Position numbers and translations under genes: made by a program. From the NCBI GenBank assembly GCA_012064385.1, contig QRDG01000351.1, forward strand, positions 1-64,000: DNA of 64,000 bases. Direction: 5' to 3'. Position 1 is the stretch's first letter. Each line of letters begins with the position of its first letter. This DNA comes from Puccinellia tenuiflora (lineage: Eukaryota; Streptophyta; Magnoliopsida; Poales; Poaceae). Positions 1 to 11,919 of this stretch are shown here, one piece after another. The notes below the pieces were generated by a model. That model did not search any database. It was not told the DNA's origin and saw only the letters and a list, made by a program, of their open reading frames with translations.

Positions 1-479
1 GTGCACCAGTGTGACAGAACGCGCCAGAGCACGCCCGAGCGCTCTGTCCGCTCTGGACGTGAATTGGCATGACATGAATCGAATTATCGAGCCAGTTCGC
101 GTCCGAGATGGTGGTGACATGTGTAGATGGATCACATTGTTTTTTTTTTGGCTCATTTAGAGAAGGTCGAAAAAACTTACTTACAAATGGGGCTGATTAC
201 AATAGCTTTGGAGCACATTTTGATGATATTTCACGAAAAGTGCTCGGATTGATCAAATTATGATGACATATCTAGATGCCGCCGTGTCTTGTCATTTTAC
301 AGTCCTGTCTTGTCAAATGCAGGGTTAGTCAAGAACCGAAGCGATCTCTTCCGCATGTTCTACTTCCTCAGATTGTTAAATGTTCACGTCCTTAAATTTT
401 CTCATTGCGGTTCCCATTGTGTTCTTAGCAATCTCTCCCGTCGTGTGGTTCCCATCGCAAAGGCTTCTTTTACGTGATA
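1..479. other. Unassigned flank, no gene seen
   Basis: I see no convincing coding frame, RNA gene or element end here. The sequence runs into the degenerate tandem array that follows and may itself be a decayed part of the same repeat. The only longer frame, at 289-477, has no recognisable domain. Confidence 0.4.
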
Positions 480-2660
480 TATAGGCATATGTGGTTCCCG
501 TGAAAATTACCGGATATGAAGGATTTTCTCGCTTTCTAAATACCTTTGTTTTTTATTCTCCCGAGATTCATCCGAATTTCAAAAGAGTCCTTTTACATAT
601 GTTACATGCATGGTTCCCATGAAAAAACACCATATGTACCTGAAGGATTGAAAACCTTGCCATCAATAGCCAATGCATGCAAATTTGAATCCATTTTGAA
701 ACGAACCAAATGAAATTCGTAAATTTTCTAAACAAACACGTTACACTTGCACAAAGAATCATATTACGTGACATGCATGGTTCCCGTGAAGACACCAGAT
801 GTGAACGATTCAAAACCTTGGCATGAATAGCCATGCATGCAAATTGAAAACCATTTTGAGAAATGAACCAATTAAATTTCGAAAAAAATCAAAAGAAACA
901 TGCTAAACTTGCGCAAAGAGTGTCCTTTTACGCGATATGCATGGCCGCGTAGAAAATGCCGGACGTGAAGGATTTTCTCTCTTTGTAGATATATAGATCT
1001 GCTTTTCTTCTACTCAGATTCACGACCGAATTTCAAGAAGTAAACTTATATTTGAAGTGCTAGCTAGCTTGCCCATAAAATTCGCCAGAAACTGTTCTAA
1101 GTTGCTCTAGCTAGTAGGACTATGTGCGATAGGCAAGAAAAATCGATTATTCGAGACCTTGGCATGAATGGCCATGCATGCAATTTTGAACCCGTTTTGA
1201 AATGAACCAATGCAAGAAAAATTCGAAAATATTCAAATTTTGTTAAACATGCGCAAAGAGACCCTTTATGCCTCATGCACGGTCCCATGAAAAAGACCGT
1301 ATGTGAAGGATTTTGACCCTTTTGTAGATACCTTTTTTTCTCTTCTGAGATTCGGCAGAATTTCAAGAAATAAACTCAGATTTGAAACTATCTTGAAACG
1401 ATCAAAAGGAAATTCGACAAATAATCAAAAGAAATATTTTGAACTTTCGCAAAGACTCTTTTTACGTACACTACATGCATGGTTCCCAAGAAAAACACTA
1501 GATGTAAATGAAGGATTCAAAACGTTGGCATGATTGAATGGGCATGCATGCAATTTTGAAACCATTTTGAAATGAACCAATGCAAGGAAAATTCAAAAAT
1601 ATTCAAATTCTATTAAACATGCGCAAAGAGTCCTTTCATGCATCATGCACGGTCCCATGGAAAAGACCGAATGTGAAGGATCTTCACGCTTTTGTAGATA
1701 CCTTTGTTTTTTTTCTCTTATGAGATTCGACCAAATTTCAAGAAGTAAACTCAGATTTCAAACCATTTTTAAACGATCAAAAGGAAATTTGACAAATAAT
1801 CAAAAGAAATATTTTGAACTTTCGCAAAGATTCCTTTTACGTACACTACATGCATGGTTCCCAAGAAAAACACCGGATGTGAAAGATTCAAAACGTTGGC
1901 ATGAATGACTATGCATGCAAATTTGAAAACCATTTTGAAACGACGAACCAACAAAATTCGGAAAAACAATCAAAAGAAATTTGTTAAACTTGTGCAAAGA
2001 GTCCTTTTACGCGGATTTTTTGGATGGGCATGATTTGCCATGCATGAAATTTTGAACCCATTTTGAAATGAACGAATGAAAATTTTGAACCCACTCGTGC
2101 CCGGCTTGTAGTGTCACGATAGCCTTGCTCTGACATCGCACGACTTCAACTCGTGATCTCCACTGCATCCTCGCTGTCTCTTTTTTTCTCTCTGGTCGTC
2201 CTTTAATTTGTAAGTACTACTAGTTAGGAGCCTAGGAGTAGTGTAGTACTTCTAGCTCTTCAAGTCTTTATTTTTCACTCCATTTGAAGGCTTCTAGGAG
2301 AAGTAAGAGGGGATATGGAAAAAAAATTATCATCTCATCGTCGGACCTCGCCATCAAACGTCCGGGGGTGGGCCAACCATGGTATGAATGGACATCGTGC
2401 CCACCATTTTGGAAGGCCATATCCATACTATTTGTTTTTCTTGTCTGAGATGCGGCCGAATATCAAGCAGTAAACTCAGCTTTGAACTACCAGCTTGCTC
2501 ACAAAATTAGATAAGTTGTTCTAGCTAGTAGGACTACGTTCAGCAGGCAAGAAGAAAATCCGGTTGTTCGAGACGTTGACATGAATGCATTGCCATGCAT
2601 GCAATTTTGAAAACATTATAAAACGAACTAATCAACCCCTTTGTATGAGTCGCCATGCCG
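480..2660. repeat. Degenerate tandem array, unit about 170-200 bp
   Basis: A phrase built around CATGCATGGTTCCC, then GATGTGAAGGATT, then CCATGCATGCAATTTTGAA recurs near 606, 773, 940, 1273, 1472, 1640 and 1850, with partial copies near 2040 and 2600. Spacings are mostly 167-210 bp or about double that. A second sub-block (GTTCTAAGTTGCTCTAGCTA followed by TAGGACTA) occurs near 1090 and near 2515. Copies are diverged and separated by indels, so this looks like an old satellite-like array or the subterminal region of a large DNA transposon. Overlapping short frames here are repeat artefacts. Confidence 0.7.
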
Positions 2661-3415
2661 CTAACTTTGACAGCAATTTAAAACCAATCAAAGAATTCGA
2701 AAAAAGAAAAACTTAAAGGAAAAATCCAAACCTTCACTACTGTGGCAGTTTGAAAATAAAAGGTGTTCTCAAAAATAGGTACTCCTACCATGTATTACTT
2801 ATTATCTGGGTTTGGTCCGGTAGAGTGCAACCTGGACATGTACAGGAAAAATCCAAACCGTCACTACCTTTGTTTTACGAAGTAGTTCATGTTTGTTTTA
2901 TTGTTTGTTACCACAATCAAGTTAATCTTTTGTTGCGATGGAGTACACACCTATTATTGTTACTCTCTCATCATCTATCTTCCCTTAATTAATGTCTTAC
3001 ACGGTGATTGGACGTGACGGCTAGGCTAGGGTAGCGGTGAGACCAAAGTTCTGCGACGTGCGTTCATGGCTTGTCCATCCGTGCACGCTACATAGACGCA
3101 GGGTGGACTACCATAGGCTTCCAAGGCATGCATTCAATGTGCATGCAGCGCCACCCAATGGAAGGCTGTCGGATTTGTCTCGTCCTTGTAAAGAGAAATA
3201 GAGTATATATCTCAAATTGATCTGGTTCGGATTCACTGGACAATCTGCCGCATTGGATATTTGGATCGATTCTGAACATAGTTCATACTAACCTCAAACA
3301 ACAGAACATAGTTCAGCAACGGTAGTTCATACGAGTACATAATTGTAGGGCTTACTTATAAAACCCTAATCTGACCCTAAACCCTGATCTAAACAAAAGC
3401 GGCCACCGGGAACCT
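2661..3415. other. Non-coding stretch between array and gene remnant
   Basis: This is low-information sequence without a coding frame that I can support. Near 3358-3395 there are AAACCCTAA and ACCCTAAACCCTGA, which resemble plant telo-box or 5' UTR motifs. They precede the GC-rich block at 3410-3729 on the plus strand, whereas the possible coding remnant there reads on the minus strand. Confidence 0.3.
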
Positions 3416-3729
3416 TCATCGGGCCATCTGCCGCTGCGGCGTCGCTACGCACGATCGGAGGAGGTGAAGATCGGTTGAGGCGCTGGCGACGCCGCACCTC
3501 CTCACACAACCGCGGGCGAGCGGTGTACTAGGCTCCTGCCGGAGGCCCTGCTCCAGCTGCGCCTCGTTCATCACCTCCAGAATCTCGACCTCCGCACGAC
3601 GCCGCTTCACCGCGCGGCGCTCGGAATGCACGGACTTTGCGAGAATGCGCGCCTCCAGCTCGTTGGGGTCGATTGATCTTGGCGAGCTCCTCGCCGTCGT
3701 CGGTGGAGTCCGATTTGACGCTTAAGTAC
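3416..3729 (-). pseudogene. Possible gene fragment, unrecognised
   Basis: This is a GC-rich block (about 65% by eye) between AT-rich neighbours. Two minus-strand frames connect: an acidic stretch (SDSTDDGEELAKI) and, one frame over, a charged helical stretch (SERRAVKRRRAEVEILEVM, then EAQLEQGL). This fits one exon with a single frame break. The right side is cut by the LTR starting at 3730, so it may be a host or captured exon split by that insertion. I do not recognise the family and assign no function. Confidence 0.25.
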
Positions 3730-5323
3730 TGATACGTGTCAAACATATCTATAATTTTTATTGATCCATGCTAGTTTTGTGATGTTGTCACATGTTTCTA
3801 CTATCTTATTACATCATTTTTATGCATTTTGTCGGACTAACCTATTGACAAGATGCCTAGTGCCAGTTTCCTGTTTTTGCTGTTTTTTCATTTCAGAAAC
3901 TTACCACAGGAAATATATCGAAATGCGTTGAAAATTTACGAGGATTTTTATTCGCCAAGACGGAGTTTCAGTCCAGAGGGCAGCCTAGGGGCCACCCACA
4001 GGGCAGGGACGACCCCCAGCCGCGGCCTGCCCTAGGGTGGTGGGTGGGACCCGGCCCTTCTCCTGGTGGGTCCCGTCGGCCCCCTCCGACGCCTACAAAA
4101 TCAGATTAATCCCAAAAACGTCGAGGCAGCCATTATTTTCTAGAGAAGTAACCCCGAGGCGCCACCAGCATAACCCTAGTTTGGGGGTGATTCTAAAGCT
4201 GATCCTGGCACCTTGCTGGAGGGGAGATCGATCCTGGAGGGCTCTTCATCGCCATGCCTTCCTCCGGGATGATTTGTGAGTAGTCCCACCTTGGATTATG
4301 GGTCCATGGCACTAGCTAGATGGTAGTCTCTCTCCCTTGTGCTTCATGTATTATGATCCTGTGAGCTGCCTAACATGATCAAGATCGATTATTGCAATGC
4401 TATGTGATGTGTTGCTGGGATCTGATGGATTATGAAGTTATGATCAGATTGTGCATGATTCTTATATGTTGATTTATGTTCTTGCATGCTCTCCGATGTG
4501 CGTAGTTACTTTGACCAAGTGATTGTGTGTATCTCCAAGAGGGAGTATTTATGCTAAATAGTGGGTTCATGCCCCTTTTGTTCCTGGGCACGAGTGACAG
4601 AAACGTCTAAGGGCGAGGGTGTGTTGTTGCTACTAAGGGTAAAACAAAGGTGTTAATGTCTCTTTTGATATTAGAATTTCTTACTTCATGCGCTTTACTT
4701 AATGCAAATGTCTGTTGCTTGCAACTTAATACCGTGGGTGACAGGCTGGATAGCTATCCCACGGTGGACTTTTTAGACAAAGATGCAGTTGGACTCAACG
4801 GTCTTTGTTCATTGTCGTGATGCCTACATAAATATTATCATGTTCTCTATGTCATAGCTAGATTAAGTTTGTGTTATAATCTTGTCAATTGCCTAGCTGT
4901 AATTTGTTTACCCATCATATGAGTGTTTTATTTACTTGAGAGACTCCACTAGTGAACCCATGGCCCCCGGTCCATCTTTTTACGTTGATTGCAACCTTTA
5001 TTCATCACTTTTAATCATCATTACTCCTCTGGTCCACTTTCATATTTTTCATCTATTTCACTATACAATTAATCGCTTTGTTTTCTGTGAGACCGGAAAG
5101 ATTGACAACCTTTCCACCGTTGGGGCAAAGTAATTGGTTGAGTGTGTGCAGGTCCATGTCTGTTGAAGATTAAGCGCCAGAGATCTTCAACATTCACTTT
5201 TTTGTTGATTTAAAAGTCCTACTGGTTCGATAAACCTCGGTCCGTTTACGAGGGAAAACTGCTACTTACTACATCCACGCCTTCGCTTGGGGCACAACCC
5301 AACGCTACCATCGCCGATCATCA
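3730..5323 (+). mobile_element. 5' LTR of a truncated Gypsy-type retrotransposon
   Basis: The block starts TGATACGTG and ends with CA a few bases before a perfect primer site, as a 5' LTR should. Its length is about 1.6 kb. The style of the text (GGACTAACCTATTGACAAGATGCC near 3832, then a GC-rich stretch) is that of large, often non-autonomous Gypsy LTRs common in Triticeae genomes. No matching 3' LTR is present, because the element is overwritten from 7868 onward. The exact end is uncertain by 3 bp (5320 or 5323). Confidence 0.75.
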
Positions 5324-5333
5324 AGCAATTTTC

Positions 5334-5351
5334 TGGCGCCGTTGCCGGGGA
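5334..5351 (+). promoter_or_regulatory. Primer binding site, tRNA-Asp type
   Basis: TGGCGCCGTTGCCGGGGA is the complement of the 3' end of plant tRNA-Asp as I know it, 18 of 18 bases. It lies about 10 bp after the LTR end and sets both the element's orientation (plus) and the LTR boundary. Confidence 0.85.
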
Positions 5352-7867
5352 CTTTGGAGCTACAGCAAGGGGAGTCTCATACTGTCAATCATTTTACTTT
5401 GCTTTTTGTCTTGCTTGTTTTATTTCTCGTTTAGTTTATTTTCTTGTTTCAAAATTTTAAAACCCAAAAAGTTAGTGTAGTATTTTATCCTGTTTTATTA
5501 GTATGCTTAGTTCTTTGGTTGTTCTTAATGGCTACTTTCTTTGAAACTAGATCTTTTTGTGGTTTTACAAAAGATCAGGAAAAATACTCTAAGGAACACC
5601 GCTTGTCGCAAAAAGGGAAACAACTTTGGGAATTTCTGAAAAAAGTGAACTTGTATGCTGAAAATATAAGTTTCCTCTATGATATAAAATGTTCTTGTGG
5701 GAGGCGCACTCCACACATCCCCTTCCAATGTCAGGACAATGAAAATGAAACCTTTGCTTCTTATGCTAAGAATTTTTCTGATTTCTTTGATGTGAACAGA
5801 TTGAAGAATTTGTTGCTTTTAAAGGTGCCTATGAAATTGCTTCTTTGCTGGAGAACATTGATAATGCTTGTTATCAAACTGAGAATTTTACTATACTAAA
5901 TATTTCTTTGAAATTACAATGATAATTATTATATTACTAAATATGTTAAGAAAGTCTCTCTTCCAAAAGGAGAGACCGATGCTTTGCAGAACCTATGGCG
6001 GAGGAAATTGCTGAAACTAAGATCCCATTAGGTGAAAAAAAGGAGGAAAGTGAGGAACAAAAGGAGGACCTACCTTCTAATGAAAGTAACTCTTACTTTG
6101 TATGATATGCAACAACTTCCATGGCTCAAGAAGACAAAAATAAACTATCAAATGCTTTTCCTACTGTTATTTGTGATGAATTAATGACACTCCTTTATCT
6201 ATGCCTCCAATTGATATTTATGATAATAAAAAGCATGTTTTATGTGATAGCTACATCGTTGAATCTGTTGATAATGCTACTGAAAATTATTATGAGAGAG
6301 TAAAGTATAGTTGTTGGAGTTCTCATGTTACGAAGACACCTCTCTTTTTGTTGCAAGTTTTGAAGTTGCACTTGCTTTGTCTTCCTAGGCTACTAACTTT
6401 ATGCTCCAATGAATTATTTACATACATGATGCCTATGCATAGGAAGTGGGTTAGGCTTAAATATGTTTGGCATTTGTTTCTTGATGCTCTCTTTTGTCAA
6501 CTCTTATTCCTATTAGAGCATCATTGAAATCATTGCGCCTAGCTAAACGGCGTTAAAGAAAAGCGCTTTTGGGAGGCAACCCATTATCTTTTTTCCTTTC
6601 AGTTTTCCTTAGTCATGGAGTTGTTGCTTCTGTAGCAACTTCATTGTATCTTTTTGTTTTGTTTTTTTGTGCCAAGTTTAGCCTCTAATGCATTGAAAGT
6701 GCGAGGTATTGTTTTGCTGTCCAGAAACAGATTCTATGCGCCTGTTGCAGAAAATCTCGAACAATCCCTGAATTTTATATTTTTCTGATATTTTTATACA
6801 GCATGCCTGATACTTTTATCTATCTTTCGTTAGTTTTGAGTTTTCTGATTTGAGCTACAGAAGTGCCTTGAAAAATTCGATCTTTACAGACTGTTCAGTT
6901 TTTAACAGATTCTGCTTTATTTTGTATTCGTCTCTTTTACTATTGTCAAATGTGATACTCTATAGGTGGAGTGTCATATTGAGGCTTAGTAAACAGTACA
7001 TAATGCCCAATAAAGTTGTTTGCAATTTGTCTTGAGTTGAACACATGTGCATTTTAATTTATGAGCACTAACCCTCTAATCAGTTTATGAGAAGTTTTGT
7101 GTGAAGGGAGTTTTTATGTTCCAAAGGAGAGGATAATGAAGAAATTGAAGATGGATCAGAGCTCAAGCTTGGGGATGCCCCCATGGCACCCCCTATGAAT
7201 ATAAAGAACCATCAAGCGTCTAAGCTTGGGGATGCCCAAGGCATCCCCTCCTCTTCATCGACTATCATAAGGTCGTCTTCGTTGAACTACGTTTTTATCA
7301 CTTTACATATTATGTGCTATGCTTGGAGCGTCTTTTTGCTTTCAGTTTTGTTTTGTTTGTTTGCTGGTCATATTCTTGTTGGATCCTAGCTTTTTTCATT
7401 TGGGAGAGAGGCACGCTCCGCTTTTTCATTTGAATACTCCTTTGCTTCGCTTATATCTTGTTGAGTATTCTTAGCTACTGTTTGTTTGCTAGTAAGCTCT
7501 CGCGTTTAGCTTTTATCTTGTTTAGAGCTGCTAGTTGTTGATGTTAAACTCTCTTGTCCATCACTTATACTTGTTGGAGAGTTGTTATTGATAAATTGCT
7601 TGAATTGTCAAAGTGGCAAAATGCTATCCATGTGATATTGGAATGAAATGAAAGCCTGCATAGTCTTGTAGATCATTGTGTGGACACTTGATGCTTCTCA
7701 ATTGTTTTGAGATATTAAGATGAATGCTTAAACTTGCTGGTTATTTGAGTGGAAGTTGATTAGTAAAGAAATACAGTTAAAAGCTTGAAACTGTGTGGTG
7801 TTTCGTAGTTGTTAATTCATAAAGCTAATCTTTCCATCAAAACAACTGTTTGATCAACAAGGGAGAC
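5352..7867 (+). mobile_element. Decayed internal domain of the tRNA-Asp Gypsy element
   Basis: No protease, RT or integrase is visible. Short broken frames at 5444-5899 and 6201-6527 carry phrases (NATENYYERVKYSC, HVTKTPLF, PMHRKWVRLK) that I associate with the internal region of Triticeae non-autonomous Gypsy elements. A GGGAGGCAACCCA phrase near 6571 and AAGCTTGGGGATGCCC repeated at 7165 and 7221 are also typical of that group. The domain is cut at 7868 by another LTR. I read it as a non-coding remnant of a large non-autonomous element. The family name cannot be fixed without a library search. Confidence 0.6.
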
Positions 7868-8784
7868 TGTTAGCACCCGTTTTTGGTAGTTCCCGGGTTC
7901 AAGCTCGCTCAGGAGGAGATGGCGACTCGGTGTGACCCGGCAGAAGCCAACCCGGCATACCCAGAACTCGGCTTATTCATAATCCGGGTCACAGGTTCAA
8001 GCTCACTCAGAAGGAAATGGTGACTCGGAGAGAACCTAGGGTGGTGACCCGGCAGGAGTTAACCCGGCAAAGCCAGAACCCGGTTTAGTCAGAACCCGAT
8101 TGTCAGAACCCGGCGTAGGTTAGACTTGAGCTTCCTGAAGATTCCAGAAGCCGCATTGGAGAAGCCGGACGCGAGGTTGTTTAACGCTTGCAAAGCCCAA
8201 AAACAAGAGTCGGATGATGATAGAGCGAGTTCGTGGTCAACCCGGAAGGACAGAAGGTGACTTTCCAAAAGAACCTAGAGATGACATTTGAATTCGAGTC
8301 CAGTATGACTCCGGCCCGGAATTTTACCTAGTTTAGGAATAGAAACCGACCTATGTCATGAGTTGTAATCCTTGTAGAAGTACAATGCTTGTACGGGAAA
8401 GTCCAGCCGCCTCACTATATATATGTAGGAGGTGACGGCCGATTGAAATTAAGCACACAGTCGACAATCAATACAAAACCTACTTTTTACCCTCGAAACC
8501 CTTGTTCCTGCTTCCGTTATTCGGCGACTTCGCGTGAGTTCGTCGAGTATCAACAATCGAGTTGAGAGCGGTCGAATCCGGCTTAACTCAACCAATCGTC
8601 ACCAGCATCCTCCGACGGGGTCCCTCCCGAGGTGCTGGGGCGTCTGGTTCCAAAAGTACCGGCTTGTTGTCTTGCGTATTGCGCTACAGGCCGGTCTCCC
8701 GCGGGGCGAGAGTTGCGAAGTATCTTCCCCGACACCGTGGGTACACGAGTACGTGTTCGTGTGACGCGTTTTTAGCGCAACACA
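7868..8784 (+). mobile_element. 5' LTR of a second Gypsy-type element
   Basis: The block starts TGTTAGCACCCG and ends GCGCAACA(CA), giving roughly complementary ends. It is about 915 bp long. CCCGG-rich phrases recur (AACCCGG, GACCCGG), and ACTATATATATG near 8415 could be a TATA box. It is immediately followed by a primer-site-like sequence and a gag frame. It inserted into the preceding element. Its own 3' part is missing. Confidence 0.75.
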
Positions 8785-8789
8785 CTTTT

Positions 8790-8807
8790 TGGCGACTCCG
8801 CTGGGGA
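8790..8807 (+). promoter_or_regulatory. Primer binding site candidate
   Basis: TGGCGACTCCGCTGGGGA stands directly after the LTR and is a phrase common at this position in grass Gypsy elements. I cannot name the primer tRNA with confidence. Confidence 0.6.
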
Positions 8808-8832
8808 AATTTCTAACCTAAATCGGGCAACA

Positions 8833-9761
8833 ATGACCAGTTTTAAGGCTACAGATCTGTCCGGCATCACCACCGACAACATCATCAAGCCTGCTCTCAA
8901 GGATTTGTCGGAGGCCCAACGCCAAGGTCTGGATGAGTGGAAGAAGAAGAGAAACGAGGAGTTCGAGGCACTGCGACTCAAGCGGGAACAGGAAGATGAA
9001 GAGTTGTACTTGGCCAGCTTCAAGTTAGATCGGCAAGGTGCAACCGCGCCGATCAAGGAGCCGGAATATGTACCTCTGAACATCGGCACTGACAAACCCA
9101 TTGTAAGTAACAGTACCTTTTCTTCTGAGCAATTAGCCGAGATTCAGTTTCATGTTTCACAAGGTACGAGCAATGTTTATGATCTGATGCCGGAACATGA
9201 GAGGGCTAAGAAAAACAATATCGAAGGCCAGACATCGGACACACAACCGATGAGCCCGCACAGGGAAAACCGGCTTGTCAATCTGCTACCTGTCCGACTC
9301 CAATCCAGAGTTCACCGTACCCGGCGGGACAGACGGGACCAGCGGTGTGGCTTCTGGGGCACGGGTCAACGCCGAATTCAGATTCGGCTCCTTGGGTGCA
9401 AGCCGGCCCTGTGGCCAATTCTGCTCATGTTCCGAGTCAATCGGCCAACATGGATGATTTAGTGGTCGAGTTCAGGAAAAAATTGGATCAGATAGCATAT
9501 GACAAATTCAGGTTTATGCCTAAACATAAAACTTATGTTAACCCATATCCCGAATATTTTGATTTACAGCCCTACCCACCTGGTTATAGAGTCCCTGAGT
9601 TTTTGAAATTTAATGGGGTGGATAATAAGTCGACATGGGAACATATTAGTCAATATTTGGCTCAATTAGGCGAAGCTAATCATGATCACATCAAAGTTCG
9701 CTTGTTCTCTTTGTCGTTAACCGGGGTTGCTTTTTCTTGCTTTTCGGCTTTAGCTCCTAAT
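8833..9761 (+). pseudogene. gag: gag of the second Gypsy element, frameshifted and truncated
   Basis: The frame opens at an ATG 26 bp after the primer site. The N-terminal part (MTSFKATDLSGITTDNI, then a Lys/Glu-rich helix) runs to about 9300. There the frame shifts, and a second frame carries the start of a retroviral-type gag domain (RVPEFLKFNGVDNKSTWEH, then YLAQLGEANHD). Normal gag would continue for several hundred residues. Here it stops at 9761, where the CRM-type LTR begins. Its continuation is not found on the other side of that element. Confidence 0.75.
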
Positions 9762-10845
9762 TGATGAGGACATCCCTAGTCCTTTACCATTTTCTTCTAT
9801 TGATGAGGTTGCTGCTCAAGACAAGCCCAATGAAGTGAGGATTGGACCGATGACAAGAGCTCGTGCCAAGCTACTTGGACAACAGGTGAACTCACTCTTA
9901 ATTTAATATGATGTTTGTGATAACGAGAACTTTATACTGCCTAAGTCTATGCATTTGTGTATGATTAGGGTTGTTGATAACACAAGCATTGGAGGAGGAC
10001 CAGAGGAGCAGCAAGAATCGGAGCACAACGACACCTATGGTGCGAGGGAGGAGCGGGAGGACTGCGCAAGGAAAGAAGAAGAAGGATTCAGACAGCCCGG
10101 CCTTGGGGCCGGCCTCAGCCCGGCAAGGCCGGCCATGTGCCAGAAGCCCCCGGCCTCCAACACGCCCGAGGCCGGCTCAGGCCGGCCTAGGCCGGCTCAC
10201 CACCCGAAGGACCCGGCCTCCACAGAAGACAAGGCCGGCTCAGCCCGGCCTAGGCCGGGCACACTACCGAAGCAACCGGCCTTCAGGCCGGCCTCCAACC
10301 CGGCCTAGGCCGGCCGGACTGCCATGCAAATCCTAGGCTGGCCTCCAACCCGGCCTGCGCGCCAGTTTTTTCAGCCGAACCCACTTTTTGGGTCGGTTTG
10401 TACCTGTTTGAGTCAGAACCAAGTTAGGTTTTGAGTCTAGGTCGGTTGGCTCCCTTAAATAGCCAAGGCCGGCGGCTAGATTGGGTTAGACCACGTTTTT
10501 GCTAAAACCTAGATTGGATTGCTACAAGCATTCATCTTTCGCCGTGTTCCTCTTTGTTGCGATCAGGAATACAACCCCTCCACTTTGTTTCGATCTGGAG
10601 GTTATTGCTACCAAAGTTTGAGTGTGATCTGTTTGTTCCATTGGGAATTAGTAGATCGCAGAAACCGCTTCGTTGCCGGTGGCTACGTTGCATCGGTGTG
10701 AGGCGTCGCGAATATCCATTGGGTTGAAGAGCTGTTGCATTGGCAACAGGGGAGCAGCCGGAGAGTTCGTCAGAATCTCGCAAGTTATCTACCATCATCA
10801 TCCATCTACCACTGCTCACAAAGAAGATCGGGCCACCCCTTATCA
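9762..10845 (+). repeat. 5' LTR of the CRM-clade element
   Basis: The LTR starts TGATGAGG and ends TTATCA. It matches 16696-17785 along its whole length. It lacks a 6-bp repeat present in the 3' copy (AAGCCC once instead of twice near 9830). At 9904 it has TAA where the 3' LTR has GAA, which closes the reading frame in this copy. A GGCCGGC-rich block lies at about 10085-10370. Confidence 0.85.
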
Positions 10846-10848
10846 TCT

Positions 10849-10858
10849 TGGTATCAGA
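10849..10858 (+). promoter_or_regulatory. Primer binding site, initiator tRNA-Met type (partial)
   Basis: TGGTATCAGA starts 3 bp after the LTR. The first ten bases match the initiator tRNA-Met complement and the next two do not, so the site is shortened or mutated. Confidence 0.65.
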
Positions 10859-11919
10859 TTTCCAGAGTTTACTCGGTGAGCATCCACATATCCCCGTAGT
10901 TTATTGTTTTTCGTCCTATCCAGAAAAAGCCAAAAATATTAGGGTTAGTTTTCGCCATAGCCTTAGATTACATCATTAGGTCAAGTTCTAGTTGCTGGTC
11001 GTTTTCCTTTTGCGTATCTTGTTTCGTTGCCGAGTCGATTTGCAATCGGAATCCTGCCGTGCATCCTGCCGCGGCACGGTTTCGGTGGATTTTCTCTGCC
11101 GCGACACCGTTCTTCACAGTTTTAGTAAAACGGTCATAACTTTTGCATACGAACTCCGTTTTCGACGTGCGACCACTCAAAACGCTCGTATCGAAAAGTT
11201 CTATCCAACCAAACTGGCGTTGCCTGTTTACACCTTTTCGGCGGTCTCGGAATCCCCAAATTCGTCCGGGAACATCGAGTTTTTGGCCTTTCAAAGTTTC
11301 AGTTTCGACAAAAACCGAACTTTTTGTGAAAAACATAGACACAGCCTTTCTACAGCACGTGATAGGAGCTTACCCATATAAGACTAGCTACGTTTTGTGC
11401 TCACAGGCTGCTCTTGGACGTGTGTCTTGTTGTTTTTTCAAGTTGTTGTTCATCAATAGTTCACAAAAAAAGAGAGAGATAGTATAAAAAAAAAGAGAGA
11501 TAAAAGTGCAAGTGCTGTATATTTTGGTGACACTACTAGTCCTTGAGCAATCGTGTGCCTGTTAATCTGAGCTACTTGCTAGTGTCTTTCTAGTGCTTTG
11601 TGACATCTTTGTTCATAGTTGCATTGCCCAGTTTATCTCCACCGTGTGAGTTTTCCTTTGTGTTATACGATCAGCACTAGGGTTTGCCTTTTGGTGTAGT
11701 TAGGTATCCCTACCAAGCTCCACAAAAATACCCTGGTTTTGTTGTGTAACACTTTGAGACCCATAATATTCGCTTCACCCCATCCGTGCACGTTCTGTCC
11801 ATACAAGTGGTAAGCTATACTATTCACTTTGGAACGGTAAGATACACAATTTCTTTTGGTTTGAGTGAGTTGAGAGTTTTCCACATACATATTTCTATAT
11901 ACCCTTGTGTGCACTAATC
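10859..11919 (+). other. Leader between primer site and gag of the CRM-clade element
   Basis: About 1 kb of untranslated leader lies here. The frames on both strands (for example 10992-11381) have no recognisable domain, and I take them as chance frames. Confidence 0.5.

Noticed and set aside
3358..3395. Telomere-like AAACCCTAA and CCCTAAACCCT
   Set aside because: Only single diverged units, consistent with telo-box promoter motifs and not with a telomeric tract.
10086..10336. Pro/Arg/Ala-rich proteins in the CRM LTR
   Set aside because: They are produced by the GGCCGGC repeat in the LTR. Only the frame extending integrase in the 3' LTR has a reason to be considered.
11905..11919. Upstream start (TTG) for the CRM gag
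   Set aside because: It is not an ATG. The ATG at 11920 gives a normal start.
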